This document shows positions 22,701 to 34,700 of a stretch of 64,000 nt of DNA, in pieces; the first letter of the stretch is position 1; each line of letters opens with the position of its first letter. The position numbers and the translations under genes are program-made. The stretch comes from Symsagittifera roscoffensis (Eukaryota > Xenacoelomorpha > Acoela > Convolutidae), in contig NC_087065.1 of assembly GCF_963678635.1 (NCBI RefSeq), positions 44,859,919-44,923,918 on the forward strand. Direction: 5' to 3'. Below the pieces are notes generated by a model. That model was not told the origin of the DNA and did not search any database. It worked only from the letters and a program-made list of their open reading frames with translations.

Positions 22701-25700
22701 GTCTTTCCACAAGCCTATTTGATCTATCATCGCCGACTGTACAATAAATGATTTCGATGTTATATTTTTTAGAGAAGGATTTGAAATCGCGTGATAAAAA
22801 ACACGACCCATGGTCGACTCTAATCTTCCTAGGAAATCCGTGAAGATGGCAATAATCGTTTAAAAATGAGATAGCTACGTTTGAAGTGGTATTGTTGACT
22901 ACCTTCGTCAATGGGAACTTAGTATAGCGGTCAATGCACAAAAGAATATATTTTTTTTGATCCCCAAAACGTGTCCAAAGGTCCTGAGAAGTCCAGGTTT
23001 ATTTCTTCGTTCGCGAACGACAACGAGGATAGTTTTGTAAAATAGTCCAACCCAAGTAAAACTTTGAGGCTCTTACCGGCTCTCAGGCATTGGTTACAAG
23101 ACTTCCCGTGATGATATATCTCTCGTTTGATATGGGGCCACCAAATGTATTCTGCAAAAAATTCATTCCAAATTGGTCTGGATGGGTCTCGTGAAGCATT
23201 GAACTGAAGCTTCCCCTAATAGTTGCCGGTACAACTAGCTTAATATCTAAGAATTATAAATCATCTTTCACGTGAAGGTCCTTTGTGTTGTTTTTCATAT
23301 CAACTCCGTCGATTCCCATTGATCGTCCGGTTTTTGTTGTGTCTATTAGGTCTCAAATCACCTTGTCCTCTCTCTTCATCAGTTGTAGTAGTCTCTTGGA
23401 GCAGTGGTCTTTGGGGAGTAACGGAGAATTGGGAAGTTTTAAGTCGGCTTTAAATCTCTTCACCAGAGTTGCGTGGTCGCCTCGGGGACGTGGTCATCTT
23501 TGAAAATTAGAAAGATTATGTTCCTCTGGAATAATAAGTAGTGCGCCGGTAATGTCTTTCATTTGATTTGCATCAAAAATTTTCTTGTTTTCAGGAATTA
23601 AGTGTTTTTATTCAATTATAAAATGTAAGAGGATCTTGTCAGAAAAAATAATGCTCGTTTAAGTTGATTTAGAACTGTCAAGAGGTAAACACTTGGAAGA
23701 ACAAATTTCTGCTCGGAAGTGAGAATTTTTGCAAATTTTTAATGACTGAGCAATACAATATATGATAGGGACAATAATTTTGAGGTTGAGATAATCTAAA
23801 GAGGTTTCAAAAGGATCTTGACCAATCAGATCGCTTGAACTTTCTACGGGAAACTACTATTAACGAGCAAATTATCGTTTACAGCGACCAAGTTTTTATC
23901 TACAGAATTTACATTTACAAGGTTAAAATGGTCTCTATTAAATAAAAAATTCTGAATTTTGTCGATTGAAACGTCTACAAATTCATCGTCGTAGTGAGAG
24001 GGTGGAAAGGCTTTGCCCGAAGGAAATCGTTTTAAAGGTCAGTAAACCCATATCTTTTCCTGGTATATGGGAAATTTTAAAGTTAAAAGGCAACAATTTG
24101 TTCACCCAACGGCTCAATCGACTATGCATAGTCTTATTACTATGGTTCGCCGAGAGAGCCAAACGAAGAGCTTTCTGGTCAGAAACGATTTCGAATTCTG
24201 CCCCGTAAAGGTAATTTCCAAAGTGTTCTGAAGCCCACACCACGCCCAGTAGTTCCAATTTGTCTGTAGAATTTTTCATATCATGGCTGTTTAAGAATCT
24301 AGAGGCAAATGCGGTTGTTTTTCACTGCCCCCTTGGAATTGTTCTAAAGTTGCGCCCAGACCGCTATGAGAGAAGTCCGTTTTTAATCTCGTTTTTTCTT
24401 TCATATCGAAGTGGCTGTTTTCCGTAGTAATTACATTTTCTGTTTTTAGTTTTTCGAAGGCTAAGGAGTGGTTTTTGTCCCATTTATAATCTGATTTTTT
24501 ATTAACAGGGGACGTAGTGGAGAGCTTAAAATTGATAAATTCGGGACAAATTTTACATACTGATTTATGGAGCCAAAGAACGATCGCACTTCCGAAATGT
24601 TCTTGGGGATTGGCAGGTTCTTGATGGCGACTGCTTTACCGACCAAGGGTCGCACGCTCTCTCCCGAGATTTCAACGCCTAGCAATTCTATTTCTGACTG
24701 GAAGAATGCACAATTCCCCCATTTCACCGCCATATTATTTTTGTCCAAAATTGATAGAATTTTAATAACTATTGCTTTTTGTTCCTCCAGAGAATAATTT
24801 GATGCCACAATTATATCGTCTATAAAACTGTTTGTGAACGGAATGTTCTTTAAAAGTGAGTCTATGACGCGTTGAAACTCGTTGGGCATATCACTCAGTC
24901 CGTAAAATCCAGTTAAAAACCTATATGTTCTCGTTGTTTAGCCGCCCACAATTCTGAAGTTACCTTGCTTACTCGTTTTTTTTGCACAACTTAAGCTGAT
25001 ATTTCTCATATGCATTTTCAGTGGATTTTTCTGAGATTTGTAAGGCCACATCTGGTCGTTTAACAATTTAGAATCTAATGCCAAATCAATCAAGCCGTCT
25101 TTCTTCCTGGTTATAACAATCGGGCTGATAAAAACAATCTTCGTCACACTTTTCAAGTTTTATAATGTGACCCCCGGTCTCCATTCTTCTTAGTACATCA
25201 TTAACTCTCGCGAGTAAGTGTAAGGGGACTCTTCTCCCTTTTGCCTGAACAGGTTTAAATGGGGAATGGAAGTGTGTGACCATGCGATCGTTAGAGATTT
25301 TTCCCACTCGAGAGAATAGTTCTTTGAACTTACAAAAAAAAATATCAGTTGGTGAGTATGGTTTAATCCAGTTACTCTCGAATGGTGATTGGCTGACTGC
25401 TGAGCAGATCGGCTGGGGGCAATTCTTCTGCTTCAATTCGATGCCCAACTTTGGTTAGTATTCATTCACCAGAATATTGCGTTCGTGGCCACCAGTGATA
25501 AAGAACGGCGTTTCTTTACTAATCCACCCGTTGGATTGTGTCCTAACAATGATCTTTCCTAGAATATTGATGGTATCATCCGTGAAGCCGCAATACAGGT
25601 CTTTAATTCTCCTCTCCACAAGGTAGATTTTAAGGTTGGGGTATCTTAGTTTGAGTTCGTGTAACGTGTTTTGTTTTAAAAAGCTAACAGGACTCGCTGA

Positions 25701-28700
25701 GTCTACAGAAATGTTCATGTTTACTATCATTTTCCATCCCAATCCTATCTTTAAAAAATTCTTGGTTTCAGTCCATTTTTGTCGTAGGTTTTTCTAACGC
25801 TCAATACCGAGAAACCGTCGTCGCCACTCTGTCCGCATTCGTTCCAGGCGTTTATCACTCCGCACATTTCTTGATTTTCACTCCACGTTTTTTCCGGCGG
25901 GACGTATGTACACGTCTCAGTTTTTACAAAGTTATCAGATACAGTATTTACCGTGGGTCGTTTGTTACGTGATTTACATAGTTTAGCGAAGTTTCCTTTG
26001 TAGTTACAATTTTTACACGTTAAGTCCTTCGCGGGGCATACGTTTAGATTTCCTTTCGAAAATGGGTTCCCACATTTCATGCACGAAGTAATTTCCTTAC
26101 TTCTTTCTGTATTGAGACTTGGTTCTTTCTTGATCTGGTTGTGTGAGTTAAAAGATTTAACATTTGGCCCGTTGATCGAGGATCTCGAAAACTTTGTCAA
26201 TTTTTGGTGGTTAAAGTAGCTTTTTTCGTTAATCCAGGCCTGGTTGAGCGCTTCCGTTGGGCTTATCGTGGCAGAGAGAAATTTCCTTTGGGTTTCAGTA
26301 CTCTTCATGTTACAAATGAAGCTATCTCTTATCCATTCGGCTTCGTCAGTCTGTCAGTCTCCCTTATGTTGCATGTACTCGCCAACTCCGTCGATGCTCC
26401 CCAGAATTGTTCGTTTGATTGCCGGTTCTTCTGTTTACGGTTTAGTAATTTGTACCTCTCGAATGTTGTGTTAGGAGGCCTATTGAATGCAGTGTCAAGT
26501 AATGTCCAGAACTCTGTGAATTAGATAGTTAAACTCTTTACCCGAAGATTTTTTGAGCAAGGACACTTTTTCCTTCGCTCCCTAGTGCTAAAAACAAGAT
26601 CGAGCGAAGTTTTTTGTCTGCTTCAGCCCGTCTCATCCCATCGAACTTGCTTTTTTCTTCGTTGATCCGCTTTTTCTCAGCGGCTTCGTATTAATTCATC
26701 GCGTTCTTGTTCCTCGTCTCTCTGCTGGCTCTGTTTATGTCCGACTCGCTTCCTGTGGCTTGCTCCAGAATAGGAAATTGCTTTTCTGGTACCTCTGGTC
26801 CGTTGAGACTATCAATGTCCAGATTTTCTTTCGTAATTATCGCCAACTGAAATTGGTCGCTCCAATGGGTCCAGGAACGCGGTGGCTCTAGGGTATGGTT
26901 CGGCCAAAAGGAGGGGATTCCACGCACGTTCAACGTTCAATTCATTTGACTCCGCCATAATAAAATATTCTAATACTCTATGCAGATATGTACAATTAAT
27001 GTACAATTACTTAAAAGATTAAAAGAGATCAAACAGAGTGTGAATTTAAAACGTTCTAAAACTAACAATGAACCAACACACTATGATCGACCGATGGTCG
27101 TATCATGCAGAGTTAACAGGTATTTAATCAATACCGAAGGTCATTAAGATAGACGAAATGTTTGCTTTTTTGATGAGACAGCTATTTCGCTGAGCTTTTA
27201 CGACAAAAAACTTTTAAAATTGTATACAAATTTATTGTGATGTGTTTCACATCACAATAAATTTGTATACAATTTCAAAAGATTTTTTTGTCGTAAAAGC
27301 TCAGCGAAATAGCTGTCTCATCAAAAAAGCAAACATTTCGTTAAGCCAGGGGGATTAGATCAAGGATTTTTTTCGAAAACGAGGGGGGTAGATATGCGAG
27401 GGGTAGAGGAGTAAAAAGATGGGAGGGGTAGAGGAGCAAAAACTCGAAATGTTGAATGGTATTTTCTAAGTTGACCAATTTGAAGAAGTGTGCTCTTCAA
27501 AACACCGAAAAGATATCAATTTGTTGAAATTTTCTGCGACTAGGGGCGATTTTGAGAACATGGATGTCGAAAACAAATGGTCTTAAAAAGAACGAAAGGG
27601 TCTCTGAGGATTTCTTCGTTTAAAATTTTGATGCGGGGAGGGGGATGCTTTCTTTGTAAATGTGTCTACAAAAGCAGCTCGAACAAATGAAGCAGCGGAT
27701 ACTTTGGTCCCCCTGACTTTAGCTCTATGAAATTTGAGAACATGGAATGAAATTTGTGAAAGGCATAATTTGCGTATCGACGATCTCCCAGACTGGGTTC
27801 TTCAAGTGATCATATATATGATATATAATAATCATTGTGAACCTATACTATCATTGTGATCATTAAATTGAATCCTTTCCTTACCAATATTTCAGACACT
27901 GTGGTGGAGGTGTTGAGCATGAGGCTGGAGCCGGTGGAAGCGACATTGGCGAAGACTATGTTGGATCTGAAGCAGAAGAAGGACACCAACGACTTCCTCG
28001 ACAGAGTCAGAGCCAACCCCAGCTGGATAGAGTTCAACACATTCGTCCAGAAACTCAACGACCTACTCCGGTCATTAAAAGCATTGGCTTCCATTTTTCA
28101 ACAAAACCTCAAATATTTTGATCCCCCAAAAGTCAAATAATCTCACTCAAACCCCATCCGGCCTAATTTTACCCCTGCATCTCAACTGGACCACAAATAA
28201 GGTTCCCAATCCTCCATCATTCGAAAGAATTATTTTGGTTTGAGGCATGAATAAAAATTGCAGATTCAAGAAAATTTCCTTTTAGTCTTTTCTTTAACAG
28301 AACTGGCTTCGATGTTTGAGCGCACTATGAGTGATTTGCGTTAGAAATTAATGAGTAATTCTTTTGTCCAAAATCAAATTGTCAAACATTTTTAACCCAA
28401 ATTGTCATTTTTTCTGCATAATGTTGTCATATCAGAACTGTTAGAGTGTATTTGTTGTTGTTTCTGCAGCCAACTGTGGATTGCTCTCAGGAAGCCCCTC
28501 TACGCGCCCATCCCTTATGAGCTCCTGCTTAACTCCACTCTTCGAACTGAAATAGACGTGAACTTCCAACACCAGGACACCAAATTCTACCCCAATGCTC
28601 TCGAAGAATTCCTCCATTCGACCGAGGCAAGTCAGTTACCCCACCTGCTGATAACTTGAAAGCCAAGTATCACAAAATAATGTGTTAGCCTCCAGAAGCT

Positions 28701-31700
28701 TTCAATGAACTTCTTATGATTTTTCAGTAGGTTGAAGCATCCATTCGAAAGAGATTTTCTTGGTTCTTCCTGATTTGTATTATGTATACAACCTCAAATC
28801 GTCCCGATTCCAGGTTTTCAATTTATTTGGATGCTTTAATTAGGTTTTAATCAGCGCGATGTAAATCAGGCTCGGTGGAGACGATTTTCTCTAAAGCGCT
28901 TCTTGGTTGTTGACTCTAGATAGTTTTTTCATTTAGCACTAATAACCTTTGCCCTTCTGATTGCATCTTAGTTGGAGGTGTCTTTTTGCTCTTTCCCAGA
29001 CCCCACTTCTAACAATTTTGTTCACCCGATTTTTAGGGTTCAAAACTAAGGCAGAAGATTGAAGCAATATTAGAAAACGCGAATGCGTCCACGGCCGGAA
29101 CCAGGAAATCACCGGCTGACAAGGATCCAGCTGCAAAATCAGAGAAACAGACACAACTGGTCGCCAGTTCACTAGGAAAGAAAAGGTTATTATTAATTCT
29201 TACATACGCTTGCAAATAAAATTTGAATAGCTGTGAGAGTTTGAGGATAGCCATCTCATTGTTTCCTTAGAATCCTGAAAGATATCGAGAAGCCGCGGAA
29301 GCTGTGGGCCTCGGAGCTGTTGCTACTGATGACAACGAATCCAGATGCAGACGCAAGCGAGACTCCAATAGACGAACACGATATACACTTCGTTCGAAAA
29401 CTAAACGAGCGACAGCTCCTAAATTTGCAAAAGAGGTTAGAAGGTCAATTTGATATATTTCCCTATGCGCTCAAAACATATATAGCCCACTTCTTCCAAG
29501 GCTAAAGAAGAACATCCCTACCTAAATTGACGAAGTACAGTCTTATTCCAATCTCAGTATAATTGGACTACTAGTAGGTCAATAGAGGCAGAAGGCTCTT
29601 CATTTAGTACTGGACGAGATGAGAAGATTATGTTTCAGAGCGCAGTGGAAGATCTTAAGTTGAACCCATTCCAGTTGAGAGCAAGTAGAACGCAAATAGC
29701 TATTAATGGCACAGATCAGTAGCGGATTTAGGGGGGGGGGATTTTTGGTTGACTGACCTTAAAATTTTTCCTAAGGCGCCTTAGGCACCAATCTGTACCA
29801 ATTTTGAGGGGGGAGTGTGCGCCGAAAAAACGCGATTTTTTGGTCGAAACTTTCCAAAAAGTGCCGAAAAACGCTTTTTGTGGCCTTTTTTTTTACAAAT
29901 TTGCCTGCGGCTGGTCAAATTTGGGTCTTTGTAGTGGTTTCGGAGAGCTCACAAAATCAATTTGGTCGACCTAAAAAAAAGGTTGACAATATTTTCAAAA
30001 AAATTTTGACAATCCCCCCCCCCCTCGAGAAGTTCCTAGATCCCCGCCTGGTACAGATATTTTAAATGACCACAATAATCAGCGAAACAAATTAAAAATA
30101 ATTGAAAAACGTTCGGATACTTATTGGTTATATTTTGAAAAATTAAAAAGATTTAAAATTTATCTGATCGTCTATTCGGTAGCAGGTATAAAAGTTCAGT
30201 TTCAAGCGCTAGGTCAGACTGGTTTGAATAGAAAAAACATAAGTTATATCAGACTCTTTGCTCATCCAATCTTACCGCCGTACAGAAGTCTAAAAAGCGT
30301 CAGTAATGAACTGCTGTTTCTCGACGTTGAGATCATTTTTGGAAACACTTTTATCAGCGAAGTTAACTCAAATCCCATTTCTGGTTTAAAAGGGAGTATA
30401 TTTCTTAGTCTAGGTTCTACATTGCGTGTGATACCTTCGAAGACTGTTCACAAGAATTGAAGGACGAACTCATGGGTATGCGTCGAAGGTTGGTCATCAG
30501 TTTATCAACAAAAAATTTATCAAAATTTGTTTTAAATAGTATAAAAAGACGTAGTGTAATGAAGATAGACGGTTCCTGTACAACTAGCTAAGAATGCTCC
30601 AACCACATCCTCAAAAACAATTTTCTTCAATTTAGTGTCTTTTCTTGTACTTCGTGTGATGATAGAACTATACTATTCGTAAAAATTAAGTTAAATAGCA
30701 TAAAAGACTACATTTGTTTTAAAAAAATAATTAATTTAAGTTTTTTGCAAGAAACATTTCAAATTATTTTGCAGATTTTTTGTTTCAAAGTAGCTAATTT
30801 TTTTTTTATCAAAACAACTAAATCGCTCGGACATAGACTAAATATCAAAAAATTTAAACCAGTTTTTCTCGATACTGGGAGACATTTTTGGAACTTCTTA
30901 AGGTTGTTTGAATTTTTGAATCAAAACTGAAATGATTTCAGTGTGATGTAGCACTCAAAACAGTCCAATTAATATTTTTGATACCTGATTTTGCGTGAAA
31001 ACAATTTAAAAAATTTTTTTTTGGTAATTTATGACTTAGTTCAGTAATTTTTGCGCCTGAAATATAGGACAAAAAATGTCTTTGATAGCCTCGAAGTCTT
31101 GATCGCTGCATTTTGTCTCACAATAAAAAATCCATTAGGTTAAACCCCAATGAAAATTTTCGTGGTGTAAAATGAAATTTTTGATATTTTTTTAAAACAA
31201 TTTGTCGAAAAAAAAGAAGTGTAATTTCTTTTTTTAGAGTTAACGTATTTTATTTATGATAATTTTATATTCACCGAAATTTTTTGAAAAATTTAAAAAA
31301 ATAATGTTTAACAGTAATTGACAAGAATTCCATAGAAGGCAAATGAGAAAAAGAATAAAACTACTTGAGGCTAGATTCAGCTTCAATCCATGTCTCGGTT
31401 GTAGCCAACTGAGTAATCATTTCTTTATTCGACCCTGCCCTAGACTTAACAGGCAGGACACAGTTTCTGTTGTTGAATGTTAAATTCCAATTGAACCTTT
31501 GTGTTGGTCAGTAGCCGGTCACGAACTCTCAACACAACCCAAAAACTGACAAGGAACCAAAAAACTGATCTTTCAAAAGTTCTTTTTACTAAAGCATCAG
31601 TTATTTGTAAACAAAAACAATTAAAGTTGCTTTATATTCAGAAGAGCAAAACAACCATGCCTTGCTTGTAGATCTTTTCTGATAGTAATTTTTTCATTCT

Positions 31701-34700
31701 ATTGTGCAGTTAAGTTTACTGCCTCGTTTAGTCAAAACCTAAAAATTAACATACGGCTTTTTTGTCAAACAGTTTACTTCCTGTAGAAATTTTTTGTTCG
31801 GTTTGCTAGTTTCCATATTGGTTTTAACCCTGTGTTGGCTTTCGTTGTTGTGTGACACCTTTTTATGACTTTGTCATATCTACCTCAATAATTTTTCTCT
31901 TGAGTCCCACTATATAAAGATTAGTGTTTTGGATTCTTAAAAACTCGTTTTAGACATGACATCTGCAATAAATGTCCCAATATTTTTTTGTTACAAATCT
32001 TATTGCTAGATTGTTTTCTGTTCAACAATCTAAGACTGCTTTCTAAAAAACCTAACAATTAGATTTTTTCCAACCGTTGAGCTTTGACGTTGATTCTGAC
32101 AAAAAGAATGTTAATTTGAGGAAGTAAAACAAATGAATCAATGTGAAGTATTAGTTTTAAAAAGCTGTCTGCATGGTAGAGGTAAGGAAATGTATACAAG
32201 AATAGTTAAAAAGATAATGTGATATTTTTGAATTCTAATAAGGAAAACTGAAAATTATTATCAACAATTTCAAACAGCACTGTGTAGTTGGAATCACCTC
32301 GTACAAAAAACAACACCTTTGCTTTTCTTTTTATGAAAGAAAGTTTCCAAATGTTTATGTCTTTATATCCTACAAGATAAAAGATGTCGCAACCCTGCTT
32401 ATTTGCTAACAACGTTACAGTTGAACATATAGCTAATTGTTTGAAATCAAGGTTGCTTGCCATGATTTGCAAATCAATTCAATTTTTTACAACGAACGTA
32501 AAGGCTGCGTTACATAAATTTCTTTTCTGTTTCTAACGGCAATTTTCATAGTAATTGTTTTTTTGGCCTTGACTTCCTTTTCACTGCTTGTTTAAAACAC
32601 AAAAAAAACAGAAAAAAATGAGAACAAAAGCACTCTGTTATGTTAAATGAAATTTTTATCTCTGTATTGGTGTAAGTTGATTGTATAATCACGACCTGAC
32701 TCGAGACTGTCCCCATAAACTCACAGGTAGGAAACAATTTCTCTTTTTAAAATTAAATTCCAAGTGAACTACTGTCTTGGTTGTTAACCAGTTGCGAATG
32801 CGCATCAGAAACACGACAGCCCACGAACTTACAGGAGGGTACTTGAAAAACTACCAAAAACGACATTCCAAAATTCCTTTCAGAAATTCATTGATATATA
32901 ATTTAAAATAACAATATCAAGTCAAGTTGCAGTATATTTATTACAGAAAACGCCAAAGCCTTGCTTTAAAAAATGTTCTCACAATTTTTCTTTTGGCTGC
33001 CTGTGCGAATAATGCTGCATGAAATGCCTCTAATGTTTCACATGTTTCCTGCGCCCGATTAAACAATTTATAACTTTTGTACCTAACACTCTGTGTTTTA
33101 TCAGATGAGACTCTTGCTACGGCAACCATTTCCCGAATTTCTCATTTTGAAACTTGAACATGCGGATTCTTTTGTACAAATTTCTTTTTTCCTTCTGTTC
33201 CCAACGCTAAGAATAATCTACAGGCTACTCTTTGAACCTCATTGTAATATACTTTGTGTCCATCCTTTGGTCCTCTAGCTCTTCTTTCTTCATTTTCTAA
33301 AAGAATTTTGTCACGTGCCAGTTTATCTCTGGCCTCTCTTTCTGCAATCGCTTGTGCATTTTCTTTTCCTCGTGGAGTCTCCGGCCACGGTAACGGCTCA
33401 AACAAGATTTCCCTCGGTTCTTTTAACAATAGTTCTAGATTCACGCTCTCCTTAACTGTAACTGCCAGTAGAAATTGATCTAGCCATATCTTGCAATTCC
33501 AGGGAGGATCCGAATTCGCTGTTGTCCAGAATACAGGGATTTCCATATCCGTTCTATTGTCTTGGGACAAAAATCCTGCTGACTGCGCAATGTGATAATC
33601 CTCTGCTTCGTTCTTAGTTAATAATGAAAACAGAAGAGTTGTAACTTGTAATTTAAACTCTTTATCAATGTTGTTTTGTTTCAGAGATCATGTTGATCTT
33701 TCTTATCTCTTTGTTCGCAACCGTCCAAATGACTGTTGCATTAGGTCTGCAAGATTGGCCTTGAGCCTTCAATAATAATAACAAAACATAACAGATTATT
33801 AATAATAATAATTCTCCAAGGTTACTGTGGCAAGAGTACTACACAGTGCCACATTCCCCTGAGGACAACAAAATTTGATATAGTACCATATAAAATTTTA
33901 AAATACAATTTGAGTTTTAATCTTAGTTTACGATCAATATTTGAGTTTGTTTAACTTTCTTTGTTTGTCTTTTTCAATTCCACTTTATTCCTCGCAGCAT
34001 TCCACGATTCAGAACTATCCAACGATGTAGCGCCAAATCTTCTTTTGAACAAATGTCTCTCTAATAGGCCAAACGTTTTGTTTACTAGCGTTGTTTCACT
34101 GTTACCAGTTTTAATAATCGCTAATCTTGTCCTGTAGCCCTCGAGGGCTGCCAGATTTAGATCCGTAAGGTCGTCCTCGCAACTAATCAGTTTTACAGAA
34201 TGGGACACTGGGCTGCCATATCTCTTTGGCCCCTGATTTTTCGTTTGTCTATTGCTCCGCCTCACTGTTGTCTGTTCTTCTTCTTTGTCCGACTCATCAG
34301 AGAAACCTGGTGGTGGACAAATATCGGTTGGGCCCGCTTGTTGAGTGAGTATCTGTTCAGCTTCATTTTGAACACCCCAGGTCAAAACCTGCTCTGCGAG
34401 GTCATCCCTTTCGTCTGGCGTCATATCCTTGTTCTGGAATGTATCCAGAAGTTCTTTTTCTTTCGTTTGACGAGTAATACGTTTACTCTCTGGTACTTTC
34501 TTCGGAGTGGATGACGCTGTTAACTCGGCGTTGCCCGTGTCACGATCTTTAGAGTCCTTTACTGCTGTTTTCGCAGCTTTTGATTTCCGACTTTCTTGTG
34601 TTGTAGATTTGCTCATACAACTTTTCTGATTCTGCACTAACGATCCTGCTCGGTTTGGCTTATTCCTTTTCCGTCCTAAACTCAGGCCGCCGCCCGTCTC

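Larger units (their letters stand above)
20689..27154 (-). mobile_element. Ty3/gypsy LTR retrotransposon, element 2 (6466 bp)
   Basis: It has paired 174-bp LTRs, TG...CA at the left copy, enclosing gag, zinc knuckles, protease, RT, RNase H, integrase and a tail ORF on the minus strand. It sits antisense in the intron between host exons 2 and 3. About 13 differences between the LTRs by eye (roughly 7%) indicate an old insertion. Frameshifts and stops occur in every long gene. No convincing target duplication was seen. The palindrome at 27154-27340 abuts the 5' LTR and may have displaced it. Confidence 0.92.

Noticed and set aside
27896-28140. Host exon 3 as a complete terminal exon ending at TAA 28138
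   Set aside because: The donor at 28071 gives the exact phase required by exon 4; read-through kept only as an alternative.
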